DNA from: Paradesulfitobacterium ferrireducens
Lineage (GTDB): Bacteria > Bacillota > Desulfitobacteriia > Desulfitobacteriales > Desulfitobacteriaceae
DNA length: 64,000 nucleotides
Assembly: GCF_017310645.1 (NCBI RefSeq)
Contig: NZ_JAFLRH010000017.1
Location: forward strand, 62,001-126,000
Direction of reading: 5' to 3'
In this document: piece after piece, positions 1-8,120 of the stretch
How positions within the stretch are numbered: position 1 is the first letter of the stretch
How the letters are laid out: the number at the start of each line of letters is the position of its first letter
Made by a program: the position numbers and the translations under genes
Notes under the pieces: model-generated
Database searches by the model: none
Seen by the model: the letters and a program-made list of their open reading frames with translations, nothing else
Told to the model about the DNA's origin: nothing

Positions 1-140
1 TGTGCGGTTATATTTATGATTCCGCCCAAGGCGATTCGGCCTCCGGGCAGGCTGCAGGAACCTTATTTTCAGCCCTGCCTGAAGCTTGGGTCTGTCCGGT
101 CTGCGGTGCCGGCAAAGAGGAGTTCGAAGCACTGTCTTAA
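1..140 (+). CDS. rubredoxin, 3' end (5' truncated by window edge)
   Basis: The reading frame entering at base 3 gives 45 residues ending at TAA 138-140. It carries the first-knuckle remnant CGYIYD and the second iron knuckle CPVCGAGK, which are the two halves of the FeS4 site of a rubredoxin. The first cysteine of knuckle one lies outside the window. The protein is a small one-electron carrier in the cytoplasm. It sits 19 bp upstream of a flavodiiron protein and a second rubredoxin follows that gene, so this one is a likely electron donor to the flavodiiron enzyme. The acidic C-terminal tail is normal for the family. Confidence 0.9.
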   Translation, partial: CGYIYDSAQGDSASGQAAGTLFSALPEAWVCPVCGAGKEEFEALS

Positions 141-159
141 CCGAACCAGGAGGTAGACA

Positions 160-1350
160 ATGGCTATAAAGTTGAATAACAGCGTACGTTGGGTAGGGAA
201 AATTGACTGGGAATTGCGCAGGTTTCATGGTGAGGAACTTTCAACTCATCATGGATCATCCTACAATTCCTATTTAGTACAGGATCAAAAAACAGTTCTG
301 ATCGATACGGTATGGGGACCTTTCGCTCAAGAGTTTGTGAACGACTTGAAACGGGAAATCGATCTGCACCAGATTGATTATATTGTCGCCAACCACGGCG
401 AACCGGATCACAGTGGGGCCTTGCCACTCTTGATGCACGAAATACCGGGTACACCGATTTATTGCACGGCCAACGCCGTTAAGTCTCTCAAAGGGCAATA
501 CCATGCAGATTGGAATTTCAAGGTCGTAAAAACAGGGGAACGCTTATCCCTGGGGACAAAAGACTTGATTTTCATCGAGGCTCCGATGCTGCATTGGCCT
601 GATACGATGTTTTCTTACTTGACCGAGGATAATATTTTGTTCAGCAACGACGGTTTCGGTCAGCATTATGCCTCACATCAGATGTTTAATGACCTGGTCA
701 ATCAGGAAGAACTCTACTACGAAGCCATGAAGTACTATGCCAACATCCTTACACCTTTCAGTAAGATGGTTACGAAAAAGATTGCTGAAATTCTGGCTCT
801 CAATTTACCCCTTGAGATGATTTGTCCGAGTCATGGTATCATCTGGAGGCAAAACCCGCTGCAAATTGTTGAGCGCTATCAAAAGTGGGCCCAGGACTAC
901 CAAGAAAATCAAATCACTTTCGTGTACGACACGATGTGGAACAGCACGCGCCGGATGGCGGAAGCTATTGCGGAAGGGATCAAGCAGGCAGACCGCCAAG
1001 TTGAGGTCAAACTCTTCAATTCCGCCCGGGCCGACAAAAATGACATTCTCACTGAGGTCTTTCGTTCCAAGGCTGTACTCGTCGGATCACCGACAGTGAA
1101 TAAAGGCGTTCTCTCCTCAATCGGCAGTTTTTTGGAAGAAATTAAGGGACTCAGTTTCAAAAATAAGAAAGCCGCAGCCTTTGGAGCTTATGGCTGGAGC
1201 GGCGAATCCATGGCCACCATTTCAAAAGGGTTATCGGAAGCTGGCTTTAATGTCGTCTCTGACGGCCTAAGACTTCTCTGGAACCCCGATGCGGAGAGTT
1301 TGGCGCGCTGCGCGGATTTCGGGAAAGAGTTTGCAGCAAGTTGCCTCTAG
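160..1350 (+). CDS. fprA: flavodiiron protein (A-type flavoprotein, rubredoxin:O2/NO oxidoreductase)
   Basis: This 396-residue protein has the usual length of a two-domain class A flavodiiron protein. The N-terminal metallo-beta-lactamase-like domain (about 1-250) shows the full diiron ligand set: H79, E81, D83 and H84 in HGEPDH, then H145, D164 and H225 (in CPSHG). The C-terminal flavodoxin domain (about 252-396) opens with the FMN-binding loop YDTMWNSTRRMA. The family reduces O2 to water and/or NO to N2O, using electrons from rubredoxin. A strong site, AGGAGG, lies 7 bp before the ATG. Flanking rubredoxin genes on the same strand support an operon for oxidative or nitrosative stress defence in an anaerobe. 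Confidence 0.95.
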   Translation: MAIKLNNSVRWVGKIDWELRRFHGEELSTHHGSSYNSYLVQDQKTVLIDTVWGPFAQEFVNDLKREIDLHQIDYIVANHGEPDHSGALPLLMHEIPGTPIYCTANAVKSLKGQYHADWNFKVVKTGERLSLGTKDLIFIEAPMLHWPDTMFSYLTEDNILFSNDGFGQHYASHQMFNDLVNQEELYYEAMKYYANILTPFSKMVTKKIAEILALNLPLEMICPSHGIIWRQNPLQIVERYQKWAQDYQENQITFVYDTMWNSTRRMAEAIAEGIKQADRQVEVKLFNSARADKNDILTEVFRSKAVLVGSPTVNKGVLSSIGSFLEEIKGLSFKNKKAAAFGAYGWSGESMATISKGLSEAGFNVVSDGLRLLWNPDAESLARCADFGKEFAASCL

Positions 1351-1419
1351 GCCGGAATCCAGTGATTCCGGACATCGGGAGTTTTCGAAAGCACTCATTA
1401 TATGAAGGGAGGAAAAATG

Positions 1420-1584
1420 ATGAAAAAGTGGATCTGTACCGCTTGCGACCATATCTATGATCCGGCTGCCGGCGATGCCGACGGTGGCATTGCTCCGGGT
1501 ACTGCTTTCGAAGATCTGCCAGACGATTGGGTTTGCCCGGTATGTGGCGTAGGTAAAGACATGTTCGAAGAATACAACGATTAA
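1420..1584 (+). CDS. rub: rubredoxin
   Basis: This 54-residue rubredoxin has both knuckles intact (CTACDHIYD and CPVCGVGKD) and the conserved aromatic and acidic positions between them, so it can bind one FeS4 iron. Three in-frame ATGs exist at 1402, 1417 and 1420. The site GGGAGG at 1408-1412 is best spaced for 1420 (1417 is also possible), so the 1402 start is rejected. It follows fprA by about 70 bp and is the second rubredoxin flanking that enzyme. It probably shuttles electrons from an NAD(P)H:rubredoxin reductase, not seen here, to the flavodiiron site. Confidence 0.93.
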   Translation: MKKWICTACDHIYDPAAGDADGGIAPGTAFEDLPDDWVCPVCGVGKDMFEEYND

Positions 1585-1596
1585 AAATGCTGAAAA

Positions 1597-1637
1597 GCGG
1601 GGCGCAGTGAAACTTCGGTTTTGCTGCGCCCCACTTA
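1597..1637 (+). terminator. hairpin terminator after rubredoxin
   Basis: Arms GGGGCGCAG (1599-1607) and CTGCGCCCC (1624-1632) are continued by an inner GAAAC/GTTTT helix closed by TTCG. The U tract is poor, so efficiency is uncertain. The site lies between the + strand rubredoxin gene and the convergent HD-GYP gene, so it could act in both directions. Confidence 0.6.
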
Positions 1638-1829
1638 ATAGTTGTGGTTATCAACCGCTCTGGCTACACGGACAGACATGGCTATTGTTCTTTGATCCCT
1701 TGATCCCATTTCCTTCGGTTTATGGTTTCCTTTACTTTGAGAAGATGAACATGGCTCCCTTTTAGCTGAGCGATTCGCTTAACACAATCTCCGTTGATCT
1801 ATGCCGGCGTTCAGCCTTATTTTCTCTTG

Positions 1830-2927
1830 TTACTCCGCCTCCTTAAACTCCACCCGTTCAATGAACCGGGTTAAATCCTGCAAGAGGTCTAAATAGGTCT
1901 CCCGCTCGTGAAACCTTCCTTCACTGTCAAACAGAAGACGCACCAGCGGACGGGTTGGCATCTGCGTGGGCACGGCGACTACTACGCCAATTTCACCCGT
2001 GTTCAAAGTAACCATGGCGTTTTCGGGATATAGGATTAAAAATTCACGAAAGGCTTGAACGACTCTTGGGTTAAAGTCTTGTCCCGACCAGGCTATTACC
2101 ATTTCTAGAGCCTGATAAGGAGGCAAGCCTTTGCGGTACGGCCTGTCCGCTGTCAAGGCTTCGTAAACGTCGGTAACGGCGATGATCTGGGCATCCATGT
2201 GAATCTTGCTTCCGCTCAAGCCGTAAGGATACCCCTTTCCGTTCCAACGTTCATGGTGTTCCCTGACCATCGCTCGAACACTGGGTACCAACCGGGTATG
2301 ATTGAGCATATCTTCTCCCACAAGGGGGTGCTGCTTAATGATTGTGAATTCCTCCGCCGTCAGACTCCCTGGCTTGTTTAGAATCTCCTTTGGCACTTTC
2401 AGCTTCCCCAAGTCATGCAGCAGTGCACCTAACGCCAGATATTTAAGCCTCTTCTCCGTGTATCTCAACCTCATCCCCGTGAGGACGGTGAGCAAAGCGG
2501 TATTCATTACATGCACAAATGTGCCGTAGTCATGCTCTTTGATTTGCTCCATATCCAAGCGGATGGCATCAAAATCCAAGTAGACATTCTGGGTATGGAG
2601 TTCTTTCAGAATCGTTTCCACCAGTTTCACCGTTTGCTCGATTTGCGCGGCCCCAATAAGCTTCGCTTCATGGTAAATACTCCAGAGGGAGCCGACAAGC
2701 TTGAAGTAGACATCCCTGGGGAAAGCCTTGACCTGCCGGCGGGAGAAAACCGTCTCCTCCCCTTTCCGCCAAATATAGACCTCCCGTTTCTCCAACAGTT
2801 CCCTTATCCCTGCAGTGAGCGGCTGACCTTTTTTCAGCAGCAAAACCCCGGCGGCATCAAAGAGATCTTGGGTGGCTGTCTGTTCCATTGCTGAATTTGA
2901 CTCTGGTTTCTTTAATACCAAATTCAT
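1830..2927 (-). CDS. HD-GYP domain cyclic-di-GMP phosphodiesterase
   Basis: This 365-residue protein has an N-terminal region of about 130 residues without a recognised domain. The HD-GYP domain follows, with HDLGK at 171-175 and the signature HHERWNGKGYP at 224-234; H139 and H200 are further candidate metal ligands. HD-GYP enzymes hydrolyse c-di-GMP to pGpG or GMP. No membrane segment or receiver domain is seen, so it is probably cytosolic. It has a strong Shine-Dalgarno site and is the last gene of a cheW-MCP-HD-GYP set downstream of a c-di-GMP riboswitch, which suggests feedback on c-di-GMP. Its first 50 codons recur in the truncated copy at 8121-8345. Confidence 0.93.
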   Translation of the reverse strand: MNLVLKKPESNSAMEQTATQDLFDAAGVLLLKKGQPLTAGIRELLEKREVYIWRKGEETVFSRRQVKAFPRDVYFKLVGSLWSIYHEAKLIGAAQIEQTVKLVETILKELHTQNVYLDFDAIRLDMEQIKEHDYGTFVHVMNTALLTVLTGMRLRYTEKRLKYLALGALLHDLGKLKVPKEILNKPGSLTAEEFTIIKQHPLVGEDMLNHTRLVPSVRAMVREHHERWNGKGYPYGLSGSKIHMDAQIIAVTDVYEALTADRPYRKGLPPYQALEMVIAWSGQDFNPRVVQAFREFLILYPENAMVTLNTGEIGVVVAVPTQMPTRPLVRLLFDSEGRFHERETYLDLLQDLTRFIERVEFKEAE

Positions 2928-4138
2928 ACAGAAAACCTTCTTCCTCCTTTCACCTTTCCTTAAAACCGCTCACTCTTCGCGCCTCATACCGCAGCTCCAT
3001 ACCGCCCTTTTAGGCAGCAAAAGCAACCCGGTCGGGAGGACCGGCTATGTCCAAGGTTATACCTTAAACCGTCCTACCAGTTCACTCAGCTTCCCTGCCA
3101 GCACGGCTTGAGATTGAGCCGATTGATTGACCTGTTCGACCGCCGTGGTGGTCTGAATCACGCTGGTTGAGATCTCTTGAGAACTGGCGGCAGACTCCTC
3201 TGCTGTTGACGTTACGTTTTGAATGGCTGAACCGATTTGATTGATGATTTCGCTCATGGACAGGGTTGCATCCGCCAGTTCTTTGGACATTTCTGTGACA
3301 AATTGGGAGTCCTCTTCATACTGGCTGCCTGTCTGAGCATACGCTTCATAATCAGGCCGCACCTTGGTTTCAATAAAGGCGAGCAATTCCTGGGTATTCG
3401 CCATAAGATTGCCAAAGGCTTTCTGGACATCGCTGATAACATTGTGGATGTTGCTGACAGCGGTCTGAGACTGTTCCGCCAGCTTGCGGACTTCATCGGC
3501 AACCACTGCGAAACCGCGACCCGCTTCCCCTGCACGGGCGGCTTCAATGCTGGCATTGAGAGACAACAGGTTGGTTTGCTGGGCAATTCCGCCAATCGTC
3601 TCTGCCATAACCTTGATTTCATCGACCACTTTGGACTGTTCCAAGGCTTGTTTGACTTTGGCTTCCTTGTCCCTATAGATGGCATCCGCTTCATTCACAG
3701 CCTGTGTGCCTCGTATCCTTACCTCACTGGCTCGCTCCTTAATCGCTGAGGCATTTTTCTGTCCCTCATCCGCTTTGGTTGTCAATTGTTTGGTAAATTC
3801 CTGTATTTCAAGTGCCGATGCTCCAACTTCTTCTGTGCTGGCACTGAGTTCTTCCGTTCCTTGGGCAATCTGCTCCGTCGATTGTTGAATCGTCTGCATC
3901 GTGGCCGAGAGTTCCTCCATCGTGGCAGAAAGTTCCTCAGACTGAGCACTTAGCGTCTGAGAACCGTCCCGTATCGCGAGTAGTAATTCTCTCACCTTTT
4001 GCACCGCCTGCTTGAGGGCATCCCCCAGTTGTCCCACTTCATCCCTTCCGTGCAGGGCGAGTTCTTGCGTCAAATCCCCTTGGCCAAAGGCTTCCGCAAA
4101 CCGGACCATCGTGGAAAGCCGGCGGGAGAGGCTTAACG
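2777..4138. repeat. 1,362-bp direct repeat, copy 1
   Basis: This stretch appears identical to 8195-9556 (constant offset of 5,418). It covers the first 50 codons of the HD-GYP gene, the intergenic region and the HAMP-to-end part of the MCP gene. Translations of all reading frames across it match between the two copies. Identity stops abruptly at the membrane-segment/HAMP boundary of the MCPs, beyond which the sensor domains differ strongly. Confidence 0.93.
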
Positions 4139-4787
4139 CCAGATAAATTCCGATCAGCAAGGCGAAAAACACACTGAATCCTATGATGCCGAGCATCGTC
4201 GTCCTTGAGCTCACAAAAATTTCACGATCGACATTCACTCTGCGTTCGGCATTCTGTTCTTCAGCCGCAATCAAGTTATTCAAGCTTCCCCGAGCCTTGT
4301 CATTCGTCTTGATCGCATTTTGCAAGGCTTGTCCAGTTTCTGCAGAGTTCCCTGCATTAGCCACCTGGACCAGCTTGTCCAGCTGGCTCCGCCACTCCTC
4401 CCTGGCAGCTTTAAAGGCGTTGTAATATTCTTTTCCTTCAGCCGAGAACTTGTCTAAAAAGTTCTTCTCTAATTCCTCCTCGGCTTTATTGTCCGCCGCC
4501 TTGTTATCTGCAAGCTCTTTTAAGCTCGCCTCCTGTTGGGCTGTATCCTGTGTGGCAGAGGCTGCATAGAGCATAATTGCGGCCGCACGGTCTCGATGAA
4601 AGAGCGCGCGCATGTTGTTTAAAGCCACAATGCCTTTCAGATCCTCACTGTAAATCCTTTCTCCTCTGTCATTAATAACCTGCATTTCGCGGATACCGAT
4701 ATAGCCAACGACACCTACAAGCAAAGCAATCAGAATAAATCCTGCCGTCAATTTGAGTTTCCAGGACAAGTTATTCATGAATTTCAT
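3057..4787 (-). CDS. methyl-accepting chemotaxis protein with four-helix sensor
   Basis: This 576-residue transmembrane chemoreceptor has TM1 at about 12-32, an extracytoplasmic helical sensor at about 33-195 (four-helix-bundle type), TM2 at about 196-217 and HAMP from about 218. The long signalling domain has the conserved hairpin tip ([19 protein letters not shown]). It signals through CheW and CheA. No CheR-binding pentapeptide is seen at the C terminus (GRFKV end). The start is supported by AAGGAG before ATG. It lies between cheW and the HD-GYP gene. Residues 217-576 appear identical to those of the second MCP at 8475-10196, while the sensors differ, implying recent duplication or gene conversion of the output module with different ligands sensed. 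Confidence 0.95.
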   Translation of the reverse strand: MKFMNNLSWKLKLTAGFILIALLVGVVGYIGIREMQVINDRGERIYSEDLKGIVALNNMRALFHRDRAAAIMLYAASATQDTAQQEASLKELADNKAADNKAEEELEKNFLDKFSAEGKEYYNAFKAAREEWRSQLDKLVQVANAGNSAETGQALQNAIKTNDKARGSLNNLIAAEEQNAERRVNVDREIFVSSRTTMLGIIGFSVFFALLIGIYLALSLSRRLSTMVRFAEAFGQGDLTQELALHGRDEVGQLGDALKQAVQKVRELLLAIRDGSQTLSAQSEELSATMEELSATMQTIQQSTEQIAQGTEELSASTEEVGASALEIQEFTKQLTTKADEGQKNASAIKERASEVRIRGTQAVNEADAIYRDKEAKVKQALEQSKVVDEIKVMAETIGGIAQQTNLLSLNASIEAARAGEAGRGFAVVADEVRKLAEQSQTAVSNIHNVISDVQKAFGNLMANTQELLAFIETKVRPDYEAYAQTGSQYEEDSQFVTEMSKELADATLSMSEIINQIGSAIQNVTSTAEESAASSQEISTSVIQTTTAVEQVNQSAQSQAVLAGKLSELVGRFKV

Positions 4788-4930
4788 GCTCTCATTCTCC
4801 TTCTCAATTTTTATTAAACCGACATTGTAAACTTAGCACAGAGCCGGTATTCTTAATGGCGAGCCAAGCTCACTCTGTCCGCTCATTTCATGGAAATTGT
4901 CAATCGCCGCATCCATCGCGCATGCCGGAA

Positions 4931-5353
4931 CTATGAAGCAAAGAGGGCTGGTACATTGAGCATCAGGATAAGCCTTTCCCCTAAATTAAGAATACCGTCC
5001 AAAAATGTTTCCCGCCCGACAGCCGCCGGAGGAGGTTCCAGCTCGTACCGGGCAATATCGAGGACCTCCTTCACCTCATCAACTTCAATACCTAAGAGTA
5101 CTTCTTTATCTTCTAAGACAACGATGCGGCGCTGGAGCTCTGTGACGGAAGAGATTGAATCCAATTTGAGCAGTTGAGCAAGGTTTAATACCGTTATAAC
5201 CTTAGTTCTCAAACTTATAATTCCCCGCACATGTCCTTTGGCATTGGGTACGCTCCTGATCTGCGGTGGAACAATGATTTCCCTTACGGCGCTCATGGGC
5301 ACAGCGTACTGTTCCACACCCATTTGGAAAATGACAACTTGTTCATCACGCAC
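4931..5353 (-). CDS. cheW: CheW-like chemotaxis coupling protein
   Basis: This 140-residue single CheW domain begins with the typical strand VVIFQMGVEQYAVPM and contains the conserved RGIISLR motif. CheW links chemoreceptors to the histidine kinase CheA; no CheA is encoded in this window. The start is GTG at 5351-5353, with GGAGG about 8 bp upstream. It is the first gene after a c-di-GMP-I riboswitch and leader terminator, and is followed by an MCP and an HD-GYP gene. A broken paralogue with nearly the same first 29 codons lies at 10211-10300. Confidence 0.93.
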   Translation of the reverse strand: MRDEQVVIFQMGVEQYAVPMSAVREIIVPPQIRSVPNAKGHVRGIISLRTKVITVLNLAQLLKLDSISSVTELQRRIVVLEDKEVLLGIEVDEVKEVLDIARYELEPPPAAVGRETFLDGILNLGERLILMLNVPALFAS

Positions 5354-5370
5354 TGAAAATGCCTCCTTCT

Positions 5371-5408
5371 AAAATAATATGCCGTCATGTATGAGCATCA
5401 CGACGGCA
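5371..5408 (-). terminator. riboswitch expression-platform terminator, copy 1
   Basis: Read on the minus strand, GCCGTCGTG and CATGACGGC pair around a 9-nt loop and are followed by a U-rich run (ATATTATTTT). It lies between the c-di-GMP aptamer and the cheW Shine-Dalgarno site, so it can control read-through into cheW-MCP-HD-GYP. Confidence 0.85.
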
Positions 5409-5420
5409 ATTCTCCCCTTC

Positions 5421-5512
5421 ATGCACTGGGTAGCCTGGCAGTCGTCAGCCTCACTGGTCGACCCATGGCTTTGCGTCCCTGGCTTTCGCCAGGTTTGCCG
5501 TTGTCCTTGCTT
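5421..5512 (-). ncRNA. cyclic-di-GMP-I (GEMM-I) riboswitch aptamer, copy 1
   Basis: The minus strand contains the hallmark GEMM-I elements in order: GGCAAACC, a hairpin CCTGG-CGAAAG-CCAGG with a GAAA tetraloop, GGGACGCAAAGCC, a variable helix, and the 3' GCCAGGCTACC segment that forms the tetraloop receptor and ligand pocket. The class binds c-di-GMP. It is followed 13 nt later by an intrinsic terminator and then cheW. The downstream operon includes an HD-GYP c-di-GMP phosphodiesterase, so the RNA probably senses the nucleotide that its own operon degrades. Whether binding raises or lowers expression cannot be decided by eye. Confidence 0.92.
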
Positions 5513-5576
5513 ACCTGTTCTTTTCCTTTTTCTAAATAAACGGTACACCACACTCTTGTTCTGGCTCAACCCTCGC

Positions 5577-5752
5577 TCCTGCTCACCCGCACGAGCCGCT
5601 TCAATGGCGGCATTGAGAGCAAGAAGATTCGTCTGGTCAGCCACCCCTGAAAGAACCTCCACGCTTTGCTCAGTCTCCTGCATAGAGCGAAGCACGTCTT
5701 GAACCGTTGGGTAAAATCGCACTGGGGGCGGTTTCCCGTTTAAAAATAGCAT
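5577..5752 (-). pseudogene. soluble MCP fragment (signalling-tip relic)
   Basis: An open frame starting at 5752 begins [10 protein letters not shown] and then reads into a clear chemoreceptor signalling-tip sequence ([21 protein letters not shown]), stopping being MCP-like near 5577. The frame then continues through the riboswitch aptamer without homology. Compared with the relic at 10492-10692, it has lost an internal segment just after the shared start. It is best read as a degraded soluble chemoreceptor whose 3' part was replaced by the riboswitch leader. Translation is doubtful. Confidence 0.75.
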
Positions 5753-5810
5753 GTTAACACATCCTTCTTTGACACATCTTCTCTACATACAGAATTAGCA
5801 GCAGCCTTCC

Positions 5811-5847
5811 AAGACAATAAGCTGTCATGTATAAAGAGCATGACGGC
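5811..5847 (-). terminator. orphan copy of the riboswitch terminator hairpin
   Basis: The sequence at 5821-5847 repeats the expression-platform hairpin of the c-di-GMP riboswitches (GCCGTCATG and CATGACAGC arms with one mismatch), including the preceding GGGGAGAATT. No aptamer lies before it. It sits downstream of the poly-G ORF relic and upstream of the MCP relic. Confidence 0.5.
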
Positions 5848-5910
5848 AATTCTCCCCTTTACGCACTTCAAAGCAAAAAATTAAAGGGCTGGATTTAACA
5901 CCGCCTGGAA

Positions 5911-6089
5911 TTACTTGTTTTTCCAGCCGGTAATAAATGCAACCCTTTTAGCGGTTTGTTTTGGTTGTTGCAACAAGACCCATCGGGAATATTTATTCCA
6001 TAATATGGAATCTAAGGCATAAAATACCCCCCCCGAACATGTGTTCTATATATCTTGCCGCATTCACACGTTTTCATCTCAGGATCCAT
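5911..6089 (-). pseudogene. small ORF interrupted by an 8-G tract, copy 1
   Basis: From ATG 6087-6089 (or 6075-6077) the minus strand reads MDPEMKTCECGKIYRTHVR, then a run of eight G (C at 6027-6034 on the plus strand). In the present frame translation stops soon after (GGYFMP-stop). One additional G would join it to an open frame ending LQQPKQTAKRVAFITGWKNK at TAA 5911. The gene family is not recognised. A diverged copy at 10944-11137 has the same arrangement with 20 G and is likewise one G short. Either a decayed gene or a slippage-controlled ORF. After the stop, a long imperfect hairpin with a T run (near 5881-5945) may terminate transcription. Confidence 0.45.
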
Positions 6090-6260
6090 CCTTTCGCGTT
6101 ATGTCTTCCAACATATCTTCCTTTATCCTAGGTTTTGACATAATAACCTTTTTGTCATTATATAATGACTATTTATTAAAGTCTATACTTAATTTGAATT
6201 AACATTAATTATTTGACAATGGTTGTTCAGGATCTTTTGCATACTCAAATTTAAGATTTT

Positions 6261-6458
6261 TCATTTGTATTCTCTATACTTAGGATGTTTTTCAGCTATA
6301 ACATCATATCTGCAATCAACAACCAGCAGAGCTACTCCATAACCAGCTTTTAACAGTTTTGCTATGGCAAGGCTCTCTCTAATTTTCCCCTCAGTACTTG
6401 TTTGAGAAAATTCTTTATCTAATTCCCGAACTTTTCGATCTAAATTCTTCCTTGTCAT
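6261..6458 (-). CDS. small conserved-looking hypothetical protein next to AAA ATPase
   Basis: This 65-residue ORF starts at ATG 6456-6458, chosen because AGGAGGT lies 5 bp upstream; an upstream in-frame start would swallow that site. The first 35 residues are charged and probably helical, followed by a hydrophobic stretch (AGYGVALLVVDC) and a basic tail. I do not recognise the family. It begins 29 bp after the ATPase stop codon on the same strand, so the two are probably cotranscribed and inserted together into the duplicated chemotaxis locus. A role as partner of the ATPase is only a guess from position. Confidence 0.6.
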   Translation of the reverse strand: MTRKNLDRKVRELDKEFSQTSTEGKIRESLAIAKLLKAGYGVALLVVDCRYDVIAEKHPKYREYK

Positions 6459-6487
6459 TATATACCTCCTCTCAACAGGCACTGGAC

Positions 6488-7837
6488 TTAAAATTCCAAC
6501 TGTTTCAATGCCATCCCGATAAGTTTATCTGCATAGTCGGCCATGAACAGCGGGATATTCAGCAGGTCGTCGTCCAGCCTCAGATTGTTCAATGAAAAAC
6601 GGATACGGAGTTTGACCTTGTCGCCGTATTTTTCTTTAAACTTCTTCAGGCTCCTGCTTTCGACATTGCTTTCCGATTTAACCTCCACAGGCAGGATATC
6701 GTTCTCGCTCTGGATCAGAAAATCCACTTCATACCTTGGATTGTCCATCGCCCAATACCGCGGCATGGCCTCAAACTGGTTTTTCAACGCCTGCAGCACA
6801 TAATTCTCACTAAGAGCCCCCTTGAACTCAACGAACAGACGGTTGCCTTCGCTGAATGCAGAAGGCGCCAAAAGCGACAGACGGCGCAAAAGCCCCACGT
6901 CCACCAGGTAAAGCTTGAAAGCAGACAAATCGTCATAGGCGGAAATCGGCAGTCCCGGCGCACTGCTCCGGTATATTTTATAAGTCAGGTTCGCATCACA
7001 AAGCCATTGTAATGCATCCTCGTATTCTCTAGCCCGGGCACCTTCCTTGACAACCTTATAAATGAATTTTTTGTTTTCCCTAGCAAGCTGAGAAGGTATT
7101 GACTTCCAAATCAATGATATCTTGGGAAAATCCTTGGGGTCCGGATGTTTAGCAAAATCCCGTTCATATGCCCCCAGGATATTGGAAAGCACCTGCTGCA
7201 TCAGTTCAACATCCCGGTCTTCTGTCCAAGACCTGACAGATTCCGGCATCCCTCCGGTCACAAAATACATTTTCAGTTTTTCATAAAGAGGATTGAAGAA
7301 TGCATCCGGAACAGCCCCAATCCTGTCCAAGCTGCTCATATAGGCAGCAAGATTGCCGTCGCCATTGGCCATTAAAAATTCAGTAAATGTCATAGGCCCT
7401 ATTTCCAAAAAATCCACCTTGCCAACAGGAAAAGAGGCCGGCTTTGACAATGCAATGCCCAAAAGTGAGCCGGCGCAGGCTACATGATAGTGCGGCGTGT
7501 TTTCGCAGAAGTATTTAAGCGTATTCAAGGCATTAAAACATTCCTGTATCTCATCAAATACAATCAGCGTATCCTCCGGTTTATCCGGCTTAATTGTATG
7601 ACCGCTTGCCATCATCAGGTTTTGAAGGATGCGTTCAACATCCTTTGTATTTTCAAAAAACTGCTTATATTCCGGGTGCTCGTCAAAGTTAAAGTAAGCA
7701 ATGTTTTTATAATAACGTCTGGCAAACTCCTTGAGAGCCCATGTTTTGCCCACCTGGCGCACGCCTTTCAAAATAAGAGGCTTGCGGTGCCTGGAATGTT
7801 TCCACTTCAGCAAATCCTGCATAATCAACCTTTCCAT
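6488..7837 (-). CDS. AAA+ ATPase with DUF4143 domain
   Basis: This 449-residue protein has an N-terminal AAA_14-type P-loop domain, with Walker A GVRQVGKTW near residues 25-33 and Walker B LIVFDEIQE near 90-100. The C-terminal DUF4143 domain has a restriction-nuclease-like segment (YEVDFLIQ followed by LPVEVKSE). Such proteins are common, patchily distributed accessory genes of unsettled function. A GGAGGTG site precedes the ATG. The region is clearly richer in A+T than the flanking operons and splits the two copies of the chemotaxis cassette, pointing to acquisition by transfer. A small ORF follows 29 bp downstream. Confidence 0.88.
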   Translation of the reverse strand: MERLIMQDLLKWKHSRHRKPLILKGVRQVGKTWALKEFARRYYKNIAYFNFDEHPEYKQFFENTKDVERILQNLMMASGHTIKPDKPEDTLIVFDEIQECFNALNTLKYFCENTPHYHVACAGSLLGIALSKPASFPVGKVDFLEIGPMTFTEFLMANGDGNLAAYMSSLDRIGAVPDAFFNPLYEKLKMYFVTGGMPESVRSWTEDRDVELMQQVLSNILGAYERDFAKHPDPKDFPKISLIWKSIPSQLARENKKFIYKVVKEGARAREYEDALQWLCDANLTYKIYRSSAPGLPISAYDDLSAFKLYLVDVGLLRRLSLLAPSAFSEGNRLFVEFKGALSENYVLQALKNQFEAMPRYWAMDNPRYEVDFLIQSENDILPVEVKSESNVESRSLKKFKEKYGDKVKLRIRFSLNNLRLDDDLLNIPLFMADYADKLIGMALKQLEF

Positions 7838-8120
7838 AACATCACCTCCAAAATATCACACTATTATACATATTTTGCGGCTAATAATCACATTTTTATA
7901 AACTATTATAACCACATGCTCGGGTATTTAGTCAATGCATCACATAATTATTACTAATTTTGCAAGCATAATCACATTTTTATTTAAGATTCCAGGTGCA
8001 TTGTCAATCTGTCAACATTTGATAGTTGGATGATGTACTTCTTACAATAATAAAACCTGCCTTGCATTAAACAAAGGCAGGTTCTATTATCAGCAGACTC
8101 TATTATCAAAACATATCATT
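7838..8120. other. AT-rich gap with direct repeats
   Basis: No gene is seen. Two direct copies of ATAATCACATTTTTAT lie near 7884-7900 and 7968-7984, upstream of the minus-strand ATPase gene, and could be regulator-binding sites for it. The right part holds a minus-strand terminator. Confidence 0.5.
8046..8083 (-). terminator. terminator downstream of cassette copy 2
   Basis: On the minus strand, AACCTGCCTT and AAGGCAGGTT (8054-8063 with 8074-8083) form a perfect 10-bp stem followed by TTTATTATT. It would end transcripts coming from the second MCP and the truncated HD-GYP gene. Confidence 0.8.

Noticed and set aside
3237-3749. 170-codon plus-strand ORF, repeated at 8655-9167
   Set aside because: It is the antisense of the MCP signalling domain; its duplication only reflects the direct repeat.
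6035-6048. LexA/DinR-like box GAACATGTGTTC next to the C tract (also GAACATTTGTTC near 11080)
   Set aside because: It lies inside the small ORF carrying the G tract, the second copy matches less well, and no SOS-type gene is downstream.
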